Shown here one piece after another: positions 8,801 through 16,699 of a DNA stretch of 64,000 nucleotides. The stretch comes from Microvirga sp052115485 (lineage in GTDB: Bacteria; Pseudomonadota; Alphaproteobacteria; Rhizobiales; Beijerinckiaceae), in the NCBI RefSeq assembly GCF_052115485.1, contig NZ_JBFRGU010000004.1, positions 248,001-312,000 on the forward strand, written 5' to 3'. The position numbers and the translations under genes were made by a program. How positions within the stretch are numbered: position 1 is the first letter of the stretch; each line of letters opens with the position of its first letter. The notes beneath the pieces were generated by a model that worked only from the letters and a program-made list of their open reading frames with translations, ran no database searches and was not told the DNA's origin.

Positions 8801-9163
8801 CATCAGCCCGGCTGGATATCGAAGATCAGAGCCGACCATCACATCGCGCGCAAGGTTCTGAGCCTTCAGCAGAATGATGTGATCGCCATTGAACCGGAGG
8901 GTGGCGAAAGGCGATTGATGCGAGTGGTGAAGTTTTCCCAGATGGGCGCAATCACTCTGGCTGCCCCTAACGAAGCCGGGTCCTTGAAGAGCCGCGATGC
9001 AGCGCCGAACGATGTAGACCCATTCAAATATGTGTCAGTTACCGGGAGCAGCCTGAAGAAGGCCAAGGCGCGCCAGGTCCGCATCGATGAACTGGGACGT
9101 GTTCAAGATCCGGGCTTCCCTGCCCGGACAGCAAAGCGTCGGACACGCAGGAAGTCGACCTGA
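5891..9163 (+). CDS. cas9: CRISPR-associated endonuclease Cas9 (type II-C)
   Basis: The RNA-guided double-strand DNA endonuclease of the locus. At 1090 residues it falls in the compact II-C range. All nuclease residues are visible: Asp9 in GIDLG (RuvC-I), Glu529 in IAIELARE (RuvC-II), His614 in VDHILPF within a full HNH domain (RRCIYTGE to NRFKSKRS), and His761/Asp764 in HHAIDAA (RuvC-III). An arginine-rich bridge helix (DARAARRRRDRFKQRQ) lies near residues 57-72. The C-terminal 300 residues should hold the wedge and PAM-interacting domains. Two adjacent ATGs (5891, 5894) are possible; the second has better spacing from GGAGGG, and residue numbers here use the first. cas1 follows after 12 bases, in the order cas9-cas1-cas2. 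Neither cas4 nor csn2 is present, which supports subtype II-C. Confidence 0.97.
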   Translation: MMDWRLGIDLGATSLGWCGLRLDGNGQPSAIIGAGSRIYSDGRDLKSGASLAVDRRDARAARRRRDRFKQRQAALIKHLTKGGLFPADGAERRLLEGLDPFELRARALVEPLPLYHIGRAFFHLNQRRGFKSNRKAERKADDEAGKIAVGIDRLRVAIEESGARTFGEFLHNRRGDATDRNRIPSVRTRLRPETGDGAEGDGYDFYPGRALIEEEFDAIWEAQTPHHPATLTHEVHDRLFEIVFHQRPLKAPEVGICMLIPEEKRLPKAHPLFQQRRLLEELNALMIVRPGEKAERLRMDERELLFLKLKDKAKVKFETLRKVLKLDPEARFNKESENRLELKGDEVSALLGDKKRFGTRWAHLSVEAQWEVVKRLLDVETDKDDAEFRGWLEATHALSTDEARAVASTAARLPQGCGRFGSTATSRLIEALRHETEDGRVIVYSEAVARAGLGHHSDRRTGEVHATLPYYGVALEQHIMPGSGEPSDSEEMRVGRLTNPTVHIGLNQLRRVVNRLIRAYGPPKEIAIELARELKLTDDEKRQRNKENNDNRVAAEKRSKKLIEIGQPDTGGNRALLKLWEELNRENALDRRCIYTGEQISVDMLFSGAVEVDHILPFETTLDDSNANKIVCLREANRFKSKRSPYETWGHSPQWDEIGARAARLPKNKRWRFEPDAMERFRDEGGFLARHLVDTQYLSRLAREYLTALYPERGEGSSRVWVSPGRLTEMVRRKLGLNELLPDHNFAGGDASKNRLDHRHHAIDAAVVAIVDRSMLQAIARASGQDGSEGRERIIVPEPWQGFRDDLRRAVNDIVVSHRADHGTVSKSGLSKGRDITAGRLHNETAYGLTGETDAKGNSIVVTRKSLGGLSPSDLDNIRDVELKEALRDFTKGRQGKDFEKAIVDFPHLGPLQFRGIRRVRVVEPLKVIEIRDASGRAYKGYKGDSNYRYDVWELADGKWVPEVVSMFEAHQPGWISKIRADHHIARKVLSLQQNDVIAIEPEGGERRLMRVVKFSQMGAITLAAPNEAGSLKSRDAAPNDVDPFKYVSVTGSSLKKAKARQVRIDELGRVQDPGFPARTAKRRTRRKST

Positions 9164-9175
9164 GCGGAGGCGGAT

Positions 9176-10099
9176 ATGGAGCAGATCGTCGATATCGCGA
9201 CTGATGGCCGCCACCTCTCGGCCTATCGCGGCTTCATGATCGTTTCGGAGGAGCGGCAGGAGGTTGGGCGGATCCCTCTTGACGATGTGGCTGCCGTGAT
9301 CGTGCATGCTCACGGGGTCACATGGTCTACCAACCTCGTCATTGCTCTCGCAGAGCGTGGGGCATTGATGCTGCTTTGCGGGTCCAACCATGCGCCGGTG
9401 GCAGTGTGTCTTCCCCTCGACGGTCACCACGCGCAGAACGGGCGCATCCGCGCGCAATGGGAGGCTGGAAGGCCTCTCGCCAAACAACTTTGGCGGCGCA
9501 TTGTCATCGCAAAGATACGCTGGCAGGCTGCGGTACTGGATGCCAACGGCAAGCCCGCCTCCGCGTTCGATCTTCTTGCGCGAAAAGTCGGCTCGGGAGA
9601 CCCCGAGAATGTGGAAGCGCAGGCTGCGCGCCGCTATTGGAATTTGCTGATGGGGGAGGATTTTCGCCGCGACCGCGACTCAGGCGGCGCGAACGCGATG
9701 CTCAACTATGGCTATGCGGTCCTTCGCTCCCTGTGCGCACGTGCCGTGGTAGTGGCGGGGCTTCATCCCTCTATTGGCATACACCACGCCAATCGTGGCA
9801 ACGCCTTCGCATTGGCCGACGATCTGATCGAGCCATTCCGTCCGCTGGTTGATGCCCTGACTCTTCGCCTGATTGCGGCTGGAATCGACTCCGTGACACC
9901 AGAAGCAAAGCGGGCTTTCGCCGGGTTGATCGCACTTGATCTTCCCGGAGAGGCTGGCACCACCACTGTCTCAGGAGCCGCGATCCGCTCCGCGCAGACC
10001 CTCGCCGATTGTTTTCAGAGTGGGGGTGCGGCCGCTCTCGTTCTTCCCCAACCACCGTCTGCTGCCGATCTGGCTGGGCTGGATGCCCTGCTGCGATGA
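9176..10099 (+). CDS. cas1: CRISPR integrase Cas1 (type II)
   Basis: Integrase subunit of the Cas1-Cas2 spacer-acquisition complex, 307 residues, the usual length for type II. The metal-binding residues are in place: Glu147 in DPENVEAQAARRYW, the histidine pair at 203-204 in GLHPSIGIHH, and the acidic motif DDLIEPFRP near residues 215-222. GGAGG precedes the ATG. It lies 12 bases after cas9, and its stop overlaps the cas2 start in ATGA. Nothing suggests inactivation. Confidence 0.97.
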   Translation: MEQIVDIATDGRHLSAYRGFMIVSEERQEVGRIPLDDVAAVIVHAHGVTWSTNLVIALAERGALMLLCGSNHAPVAVCLPLDGHHAQNGRIRAQWEAGRPLAKQLWRRIVIAKIRWQAAVLDANGKPASAFDLLARKVGSGDPENVEAQAARRYWNLLMGEDFRRDRDSGGANAMLNYGYAVLRSLCARAVVVAGLHPSIGIHHANRGNAFALADDLIEPFRPLVDALTLRLIAAGIDSVTPEAKRAFAGLIALDLPGEAGTTTVSGAAIRSAQTLADCFQSGGAAALVLPQPPSAADLAGLDALLR

Positions 10100-10434
10100 C
10101 GGCGACTCAACTCAGTGGTTATCGACTCATGTGGATCTTCGTAATGTTCGACCTTCCCGTTACCACCAAGAAACAGGGACGCGCCGCGACGAAGTTTCGT
10201 GAATTCCTGCTAGACGAAGGTTTCGAGAAGAGCCAATTTTCCGTCTATGCGCGCTTCTGTAATGGCAAAGAACAGTTCGAAGCCTACATGCGCCGGATCG
10301 AGGCCAATCTGCCCGATCAGGGTGACGTTCACATTCTCACCTTTACCGACAGACAATATGAAAACATCGTCCGCTTCTCAGGGCAGCGCCGAAAACGAAA
10401 GAGGAAAAATCCCGATCAACTGGCCCTTTTCTAA
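10096..10434 (+). CDS. cas2: CRISPR adaptation protein Cas2
   Basis: Structural partner of Cas1 in spacer integration. The start was set at the ATG overlapping the cas1 stop (ATGA), which gives 112 residues. A longer frame from 10009 runs back into cas1 and is unlikely. MWIFVMFDLPV with Asp19 is the conserved first strand of the ferredoxin-like fold, and VHILTFTDRQYENIVRF is the typical C-terminal part of type II Cas2. The tail RRKRKRKNPDQLALF is basic, as in many II-C proteins. It is the last gene of the cas operon; the array begins 71 bases on. Confidence 0.96.
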   Translation: MTATQLSGYRLMWIFVMFDLPVTTKKQGRAATKFREFLLDEGFEKSQFSVYARFCNGKEQFEAYMRRIEANLPDQGDVHILTFTDRQYENIVRFSGQRRKRKRKNPDQLALF

Positions 10435-10457
10435 CGTGACAAGTGATTTTTTCCCGC

Positions 10458-10500
10458 AAAAAAATGCCGTTATCTCATGTTTTTCAATGAGATAACGGCA
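10458..10500 (-). terminator. rho-independent terminator of the CRISPR array
   Basis: A perfect 14-bp stem (TGCCGTTATCTCAT at 10465-10478 with its complement at 10487-10500) and an 8-base loop is followed, on the minus strand, by seven T (10464-10458). It therefore ends transcripts moving leftwards out of the array. On the plus strand there is no T tract after the stem, so it is not a good terminator for cas2. Confidence 0.8.
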
Positions 10501-10505
10501 CATCG

Positions 10506-10805
10506 AGATTAGCAGCTGAGAGATCGTGGTCCAGCGGCAACTGACGACAGCCAGAAGAATGAGAGCCAACAAGATTAGCAGCTGAGAGATCGTGGTCCAG
10601 CGGCAACGTCCCTGCCTGGGGCACCGTCTTTGCCATCAGATTAGCAGCTGAGAGATCGTGGTCCAGCGGCAACGCACGACGGGGCGCAAGGCACTCTCTG
10701 ACAAGATTAGCAGCTGAGAGATCGTGGTCCAGCGGCAACGTCATTCATCAGAATACCGGCCTCGCGTGCAGATTAGCAGCTGAGAGATCGGGGTCCAGCG
10801 GCAAC
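10506..10805 (-). CRISPR. type II-C CRISPR array, 5 repeats and 4 spacers
   Basis: Five 36-bp repeats at 10506-10541, 10572-10607, 10638-10673, 10704-10739 and 10770-10805 are separated by four 30-bp spacers. In crRNA sense (minus strand) the repeat begins GTTGCCGCTGGACC and ends TGCTAATCT. The first four copies are identical; the copy at 10770-10805 has one substitution (T to G on the plus strand). The minus-strand sense is shown by complementarity to the tracrRNA and by the terminator at the left end. The repeat end TGCTAATCT resembles an extended -10 box, so each repeat may start transcription of the next spacer, as known for some II-C arrays. No AT-rich leader is obvious on the right-hand side. 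Confidence 0.95.
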
Positions 10806-11012
10806 TCGCAGAGCGTCGCGAGCGAATGTCGCCTAGAACGTCGCGCTCTTATCCCCAATATTGCGAATGAGCATTCTGTCATCTGAGGCTATGCGAAGGC
10901 GCTTCGCAGAGTAAGGCCGACGCCCCGCGGCAGTGAAAAGCCGACCGTCGCCATGGCAATCAAAGTGACGTCCGCGTGGGAGCTCGATCATGAGCGGAGC
11001 TGGACGCAACCT
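10806..11012. other. gap between array and exchanger gene
   Basis: No gene is supported. The only structure I see is TGCGAAG-GCG-CTTCGCA (10892-10908), a 7-bp inverted repeat without a T tract. It could mark the end of the leftward exchanger transcript. Confidence 0.5.
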
Positions 11013-12095
11013 CTATGGACTCGATGGGGGGCCTGGATCCGGTAAGAAGAAATAGGTCACGCCGAGGATCAGATAGACGGCCAGAAGTTGGACGCCTTTC
11101 AGCCAATCCGACCGCCCGTCTCCCGCCACCTGCCCTGTGATCAACACGGACAACAGGACGATAAGCACCATCCCGGCCGGAAAGGTGAGATCCATCGGGG
11201 CCGGTCCGACGACAAGGCTGATGAGAACGAGGAGGGGTGCCACGAACAACGCGACTTGTACGCTCGAGCCAATCGCGATCGAGAGCGAGAGGTCCATTCG
11301 GTTTTTGACCGCAGCAGTGACCGACGTCGCATGCTCGGCTGCGTTTCCGAGAATTGCTACCACGAACAAGCCGACGAAGGCTTTGCTCAGGCCCAACTCT
11401 TTCGCGACCGGCTCGATCGCACCGACCAGGATCTCACTCATCCATGCAATCATCACCGTGGCGGCGGCGAGCACAGTTGCCGCCCGGCCGGCGCTCCAAG
11501 GTGGCGCGGATTTCTCCTCTTCCTCTTCAGCGTCGCGGGTTCCAGTGAAAAGGGCGGAATGCGTCACGAGCGAAAACACCAGGAACAAGCAATACACCGC
11601 CAGAAGCACTACCGAGATGGTGACGCTGAGCCCGGTGAGGCTCCCGGAACTTCGCTGTCCGATGGCCACGTTATAGGCGGCCGGAAGGATCAGGCCGATC
11701 GCTGCCAGCGTCAGCATCGTTGCTTGAGAGCGCGCTGCCACGGCATTGAAACGCTGCTCCGGGCGCCGCAAACCGCCCGCGAGCATGGAGGCTCCCAGGA
11801 CCAGCAGAATGTTGCCCACGATCGACCCCGCGATAGAGGCCTTGACGACGTCATGAAGCCCGGCGCGCAAAGCTGCGATGGCGATGATGAGTTCCGCCGC
11901 ATTCCCAAAGGTGGCGTTGAGAAGGCCGCCGATCCCCTCGCCCATTCGTTCCGCGAGATGCTCGGTCGCACGCCCCATCCACGCGGCGAGCGGAAGGACG
12001 GCGAGGGCAGAGGCTATGAAGACGAGCAGATGTTTGGAGGGAGCGAACCATTCGAGCGCGGCCGTCACGGGGATAAAGATCAGGAGCCAGTTCAT
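11013..12095 (-). CDS. calcium/proton exchanger (Cax family)
   Basis: Integral membrane cation/proton antiporter of the CaCA superfamily. It has about eleven hydrophobic segments and the two inverted signature repeats, GNAAELIIAI in the first half and GNAAEHATSV in the second. A short acidic loop (DAEEEEEK) separates the halves, as in Cax proteins. I set the start at ATG 12095 (MNWLLIF), with GGAG eight bases upstream; a frame extension to 12125 adds ten unlikely residues. It lies 16 bases after the SulP gene on the same strand and may be cotranscribed with it. Calcium is the likely substrate, but sodium or another divalent ion cannot be excluded. Confidence 0.88.
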   Translation of the reverse strand: MNWLLIFIPVTAALEWFAPSKHLLVFIASALAVLPLAAWMGRATEHLAERMGEGIGGLLNATFGNAAELIIAIAALRAGLHDVVKASIAGSIVGNILLVLGASMLAGGLRRPEQRFNAVAARSQATMLTLAAIGLILPAAYNVAIGQRSSGSLTGLSVTISVVLLAVYCLFLVFSLVTHSALFTGTRDAEEEEEKSAPPWSAGRAATVLAAATVMIAWMSEILVGAIEPVAKELGLSKAFVGLFVVAILGNAAEHATSVTAAVKNRMDLSLSIAIGSSVQVALFVAPLLVLISLVVGPAPMDLTFPAGMVLIVLLSVLITGQVAGDGRSDWLKGVQLLAVYLILGVTYFFLPDPGPPSSP

Positions 12096-12141
12096 GACAA
12101 AACTCCACTCGCGCCGTGCGCCCATTCAAATCGCGGCTCCG

Positions 12142-13839
12142 TCATAAGCGGCGCTCCTCGGAGTCGGGCCACGCGACCGGATATGTTTCGAGATAGGTAT
12201 TCACCGCTGCTTCGATGGTTGGGAAGAAGGAGTGCTCGCCGAGTTCAGAGAGCAGGCCGAACTTCCTCAGTTTGTCCTTCACGGGATCTTTGAGCTCCGC
12301 GAACAACAAATCGATTCCCGCCGCATGCAAGGCATCGTTTAGTTCGCTGAGGGTGTCCGCAGCAGTGACGTCGACGCTGGTGACGGGTTCCGCCGCGACG
12401 ACCAGCCAGCGGGCCGGCGTCGGCGATTGCGCAGCCGCCTCTAGGACACGCTCGCGGAAGAACTCGGCATTGGCAAAAAACAAGGGTGCATCCCAGCGGA
12501 ACAGCACAAGGCCGGGAATCTGCCGTGCCTGAGGATAGCGTTTGGTGTCGTGAAAGCCCATGACACCCTCAGCATGACCCAGCACAGCGGAATGCGGTCG
12601 CCAGCCATCCCACAGGAATTCGATCACGGCGATCGCAACCGCAAGACCGATGCCCGGGATAGCACCGAAGACAGCAACACCGACGAAGCACACAATCGAC
12701 AGCCAGAACTCCCAGGGCTGCATACGATAGATGCGGACCAGGCCTTCGATCTCGATGAGGCCGATGGCAGATGCAATGACCACAGCCGCGAGCGCGGTTG
12801 AGGGCAGATGCTCGAGAAGGTTGGGAGCTGCAATCAGCAGGATCGCCACCGCCGCCGCACCGACAACCCCCGTCAGTTGCGTGCGGGCACCGGATGCTTC
12901 CGCCACCGGAGTGCGGGAAGAGCTGCTGCTGATCGGGAAACCCTGGAAGAAGCCGGCCGCCAAATTGGCGGCGCCGAGCCCGATCATCTCCTGGTTCGGA
13001 TCGACAGCAACGCCGGTTCTGGCGGCATAGACACGCGAAAGGACGCTCGTGTCGGCAAACGACACGAGCGCGACGGCGGCGCCGCCGACGAGGACGGACA
13101 CAAGATCCGTGGAAGAAACCCAAGGGATTGAAAAAGCTGGTAGGCCCTGAGGGAGAGCGCCGAGCACCGCAACCCCGGCGCGCGCGGAGAGATCGAGCAC
13201 GCTGACGACGAGCGTTGCGGCGACCACTGCAATCAGGATGCCCGGCACACGCGGTGCTCTCTTGAGAAGCAGGATCGCCGCAAGGGCCGCCGCACCGAGG
13301 GCGAGCGTGATCCAGTTGGTCTTGCCGGCGACGATGGCGGCGCCGATTGCCCACAGATTCCTGAGAGGTCCATCGCCCTCGATCGAGAAGCCGAAGAGCT
13401 TGGGAAGCTGACTGATGAGGACCGTCAGCGCTATGCCGTTCATGTAGCCGTAGCGTATGGGTTTCGACAGCAATTCCGTGATGAAGCCGAGACGCGCCAC
13501 GCCCGCAAGAATGCACAGGCCGCCCGAGACCACGGCCATCAGGCTTGCAATGGCTATCGCTCTGTTCGGGTCCCCCGCTGATAGGGGCATCACCACACCC
13601 AAAATGACGGCGGCGAGTGACGAATCGGGGCCCAAAACGAGAATGCGACTGGGGCCGAAGAGGGCGTAGGTCAACAGCGGTACAATCGTCGCGTAAAGGC
13701 CATAGATGCCGGGCACGCCGGAGGCGACAGCATAGGCGATGCCGACGGGCACCAGCATCGTCGTGAGGACGAGACCTGCAAAGATGTCATGCGGCAACCA
13801 GGCGAGCTTGTATTCACGCGCTGTCACCAGCCCTGGCAT
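12142..13839 (-). CDS. SulP-family anion permease with STAS domain
   Basis: A secondary transporter of the SLC26/SulP family, with about 12 membrane segments (LPHDIFAGLVLTTMLVPVGI is the family start motif, GLYATIVPLLTYALFGPS the next). It ends in a cytoplasmic STAS domain at about residues 430-540 (LVLFRWDAPLFFANAEFF). The family carries sulfate, bicarbonate or C4-dicarboxylates, and the substrate here is not determined. I set the start at ATG 13839, which has GGAG seven bases upstream. The longer frame to 13908 only reads through a non-coding repeat that also occurs next to aspT. The Cax gene follows closely. Confidence 0.88.
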   Translation of the reverse strand: MPGLVTAREYKLAWLPHDIFAGLVLTTMLVPVGIAYAVASGVPGIYGLYATIVPLLTYALFGPSRILVLGPDSSLAAVILGVVMPLSAGDPNRAIAIASLMAVVSGGLCILAGVARLGFITELLSKPIRYGYMNGIALTVLISQLPKLFGFSIEGDGPLRNLWAIGAAIVAGKTNWITLALGAAALAAILLLKRAPRVPGILIAVVAATLVVSVLDLSARAGVAVLGALPQGLPAFSIPWVSSTDLVSVLVGGAAVALVSFADTSVLSRVYAARTGVAVDPNQEMIGLGAANLAAGFFQGFPISSSSSRTPVAEASGARTQLTGVVGAAAVAILLIAAPNLLEHLPSTALAAVVIASAIGLIEIEGLVRIYRMQPWEFWLSIVCFVGVAVFGAIPGIGLAVAIAVIEFLWDGWRPHSAVLGHAEGVMGFHDTKRYPQARQIPGLVLFRWDAPLFFANAEFFRERVLEAAAQSPTPARWLVVAAEPVTSVDVTAADTLSELNDALHAAGIDLLFAELKDPVKDKLRKFGLLSELGEHSFFPTIEAAVNTYLETYPVAWPDSEERRL

Positions 13840-13847
13840 CCAGCGGC

Positions 13848-13984
13848 TCCACGCAGCCGACGTCATGCGACTTCTCGGGAATGAGGGACAATCCGGAGCG
13901 AAATCCATCTCATGTCCGGCACCACGGTCCTACGCCGTTTCTCATCTCCATGCATCTGGCGCAGAGACCGAGGAAAGAAAGTCG
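13848..13984. repeat. 137-bp dispersed repeat, copy A
   Basis: This segment matches 16384-16520 in the same orientation at roughly four of every five bases by eye. Long identical runs include CTCATGTCCGGCACCA and GGAAAGAAAGTC. It fills the space between the end of the 180-residue membrane gene and the SulP start. It contains the CTTCTCGGGAATGAGGGA type of sequence seen in bacterial intergenic repeats. Confidence 0.75.
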
Positions 13985-13988
13985 CGAC

Positions 13989-14531
13989 TTAGCGGGCAGG
14001 GGTCGACGACGATCCGTTCGGGAAATCCATGTTCCCGACGTCAACAACCTTGGCCGTCCGGATAAACAGGGCTTGAACCTTGTTCCAGAACTCGCCGCCG
14101 AGCACGAAGAAACTCGCGATCAGCATGAGGTCGCTGAGCACCTTGAGCCATAGATCTGATGCCAGATCAGGCCAAAATTGCTCGACATATGGCTCAAACA
14201 TCGCTGACACGAGCGGTAGGCAGAACATTATCAGTCCGATGGTGTATCGCGTGGGGCCGACCTCTACGGGGAATATCCCTTTCAACGCGAGAGCCTTGAG
14301 TTTTTGGAATCCCTCCTTGCCCATGACGACCACACAGGTGACCAGGAGGACCTTGTTGGCAATAAAAATTGCCCCGGACAACGCTGCGATACGAGAGGGC
14401 GAGACCTGTAATGCGGCCGCCAGCGGAATGAGCAGCCACACGGCGAATGCGAGAATAAAAATAATAATCCCGATCTTATACCGCCGCTCAGCTAACGCGG
14501 ACGGACCCAGCTTTTGATCGAGAGCTGTCAT
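13989..14531 (-). CDS. four-helix membrane protein of unknown function
   Basis: About 180 residues from the ATG at 14531 (MTALDQKLG); an ATG at 14549 is also in frame. It has four hydrophobic helices: residues after YKIGIIIFILAFAVWLLIPL, IAALSGAIFIANKVLLV, RYTIGLIMFCLPLVSAM and LSDLMLIASFFVLGG. The last is followed by GEFWNKVQALFIRTAKV. The pattern resembles small proteins annotated elsewhere as 'transporter suffix domain' proteins, but I am not certain of this. It lies between the AspT and SulP genes, all leftward, and might be an accessory subunit of a transporter. No catalytic motif is visible. Confidence 0.7.
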   Translation of the reverse strand: MTALDQKLGPSALAERRYKIGIIIFILAFAVWLLIPLAAALQVSPSRIAALSGAIFIANKVLLVTCVVVMGKEGFQKLKALALKGIFPVEVGPTRYTIGLIMFCLPLVSAMFEPYVEQFWPDLASDLWLKVLSDLMLIASFFVLGGEFWNKVQALFIRTAKVVDVGNMDFPNGSSSTPAR

Positions 14532-14648
14532 GGTCTTTCTCCGGCACAATGCCTTCAGAGACTATGTAGGTACGCGTGACTGTCCCTGCGACAGGGAGAC
14601 GAGCAGTGTTCGGTGCGTTGAACATCGCTCAATCGAGCGAAATCCATT

Positions 14649-16334
14649 TCAGAGCGTCATCATCCCAACGATGACGGGCCCCCAGGCGGTGAGCAAAATG
14701 TTTCCGATGGCATAGGGAATTGTGTAGCCCAGGGCCGGGACGTTGCTTTGTGCCTCATCCTGCACGGCACGTAGCGCAGCAGTGATCGTACCGGCGCCGG
14801 CACAGGCTCCCAGGACGATGAGAGGATTCATCTTCAGCACGAAACGTCCGAACAGGATTCCAAGCGTGTGCGGCAGCAGAGCCGATATCAAACCCACGGC
14901 GACAAGACTCAGACCGGATGCCCGCAGCCCGGAGATGAAACTCGGACCGGCGCTCAAGCCAACGATGCCGATGAACGTGCAAAGCCCAACGGTATCGAAG
15001 ATCCAAATGGCCGCCTCCGGAATACGGCCGAAAAACGGGTAGACGGACCTCAGCCATCCGAACACCAAACCCATCACCAGCGCTCCCCCGCTTGTCGTGA
15101 GCGTCAACGGTACGCTCCACACCACGACGGACAAGAGGCCGACCAAACCGCCTAAGAATATGCCGCTTCCAACGAAAACCATATCAGTCGCCGAGGTTTG
15201 TCGGTCGGGATAGCCTAATTCCTTTGCCGCCCGCTCGACTTCGGGCAGGGGTCCAATGAGGCGCATCACATCGCCCCGATCAATGCGGGCTTCGAGCCCA
15301 ATCGGCATTTCAAGCCCGGATCGTGTGAACTTGGACAGAAAGACGCCGCGCGCGAATTGCAGATGCGACAATTCCGTTAGCGACTTGCCTTCGACCGACC
15401 GATTGGTGACCACGACGTCCAATGTCTCGAGCGGAATGTCGAGGAGAACCGGGTCGCTGACTTCCGGGCCGATCATATCACCGCGTGTGGCATGGATCTC
15501 CTGCCGACCGATCACCGCTATGACGTCGTCCTTCTGGATGACGAGATTCGGTGCCGCGTCCAGAACCCGGTCTCCACTGCGAGCACGCACAATGAATACG
15601 CGGGCATGTCGGGGGAGGCTCTCAAGCTCGGCTATCGTTTTGTTAAACAGATTTTGATTGGTGACGCGATAAGCCCGCACGTCGAATGAACGTGCCGCAG
15701 ACGTGACGCCTTCTATGGTTTCATCGGTTTTCCTGGCGCTCGCGCGGAGTCGAAGAGCCTCCTCGCGGAGATTGATTCCCATGAGCTTCGGTCCGATTGT
15801 GGGAAGATACCAAACCAGCGTGGCCGTTCCCACCAGATAGGTCACCGCGTAGGCCACCGGAATATTGTTGACGAGAGCAGCTCGCTCCGCCTCGGGAATG
15901 GCAAGGCGTTGAATGGCTTCGCCGGCCGTCCCGATCACCGTCGACTCCGAGAAGGCTCCCGCAAGAAGGCCTGCCGCCGTTCCCACGTCGTATCCCATCA
16001 GCTTTGAAAAGCCGAAAGCCGCGAGCAGACAAGTGACGCAGACAAGAACGGTCAGGGCCACCTGAGGAAGAGCATCGCTCTTGAGACCGCGGAAGAACTG
16101 CGGCCCGACCTTGTAACCTGTCGTAAAAAGAAAAAGGTCGAAGAAGATCGTTTTGACCAAAGGGGAAACCTTGATGTCGAGTTGGCCGATCAGCACACCG
16201 GCCAAAAGACAACCGACGACTGTTCCGAGAGTAAAGCTCCCGAACTTGATGCGGCCGATCAGGAAACCGAGCGCCAACGTCAGGAAGATAGCAAGTTCCG
16301 GATTGTGCCGCAGGGCCGAGACGAGGAAATCCAT
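14649..16334 (-). CDS. AspT-like aspartate:alanine exchanger family protein
   Basis: A 561-residue membrane protein of the AAE family. There are two hydrophobic halves of five to six helices each (KVGPQFFRGLKSDALPQ and GPSFISGLRASGLSLVAVG are the paired family signatures). Between them lie two cytoplasmic TrkA-C/RCK-C domains at about residues 205-380. Known AspT proteins exchange aspartate for alanine and generate proton-motive force together with an aspartate decarboxylase. No such decarboxylase is nearby, so the substrate may differ. The upstream region (16335-16699) contains copy B of the dispersed repeat. Confidence 0.85.
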   Translation of the reverse strand: MDFLVSALRHNPELAIFLTLALGFLIGRIKFGSFTLGTVVGCLLAGVLIGQLDIKVSPLVKTIFFDLFLFTTGYKVGPQFFRGLKSDALPQVALTVLVCVTCLLAAFGFSKLMGYDVGTAAGLLAGAFSESTVIGTAGEAIQRLAIPEAERAALVNNIPVAYAVTYLVGTATLVWYLPTIGPKLMGINLREEALRLRASARKTDETIEGVTSAARSFDVRAYRVTNQNLFNKTIAELESLPRHARVFIVRARSGDRVLDAAPNLVIQKDDVIAVIGRQEIHATRGDMIGPEVSDPVLLDIPLETLDVVVTNRSVEGKSLTELSHLQFARGVFLSKFTRSGLEMPIGLEARIDRGDVMRLIGPLPEVERAAKELGYPDRQTSATDMVFVGSGIFLGGLVGLLSVVVWSVPLTLTTSGGALVMGLVFGWLRSVYPFFGRIPEAAIWIFDTVGLCTFIGIVGLSAGPSFISGLRASGLSLVAVGLISALLPHTLGILFGRFVLKMNPLIVLGACAGAGTITAALRAVQDEAQSNVPALGYTIPYAIGNILLTAWGPVIVGMMTL

Positions 16335-16383
16335 ATTGCGTGTCCTCCGTATATCTCCCCATTGTCACTTGCTCTTCAGCGGG

Positions 16384-16520
16384 TCCACGTAGCCGGTGTC
16401 ATGCGGCTTCTCGGAAATGAGGGACAACCGAGCGCGAAATACACCTCATGTCCGGCACCATTGTCGTGCCCCGCTTCCCACCTCCATGCATGTGGCGCGG
16501 AAGCAGGGGAAAGAAAGTCA
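16384..16520. repeat. 137-bp dispersed repeat, copy B
   Basis: Second copy of the repeat at 13848-13984, same orientation and length, lying 50 bases upstream of the AspT-like gene. Apart from this repeat and promoter space for the divergent gene at 16700, nothing else is seen between 16335 and 16699. Reading frames through both copies share peptide VMRLLGNEGQ, but the flanks differ, so I treat it as non-coding. Confidence 0.75.
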
Positions 16521-16699
16521 CTTTTTCTAAATGAAATACACGGAGCTGATCCTCGCGAGTTGCCGCTGCTCAACTCTGGGAATTCTGATAAGCTAACCGC
16601 TTATATGCCTCGGAGTATGGCCTCTCGCACTCAGCCATTCCGAGCGTGGAACATCGGTCTCTACAAGTCTAACGGCACCCGACTCCAAAGGAGGTCTCG

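Noticed and set aside
10484..10744. Minus-strand open frame with a repeated peptide (LPLDHDLSAANL)
   Set aside because: It is the CRISPR array read as protein: 36-bp repeats and 30-bp spacers keep one frame open. It is not a gene.
10435..11012. csn2 or cas4 gene next to the array
   Set aside because: No open frame with such features is present, so subtype II-A and II-B assignments were dropped in favour of II-C.
13739..14065. Plus-strand open frame sharing VMRLLGNEGQ with a frame at 16182-16703
   Set aside because: The similarity is due to the 137-bp intergenic repeat. The flanking parts are antisense to transporter genes and unrelated.
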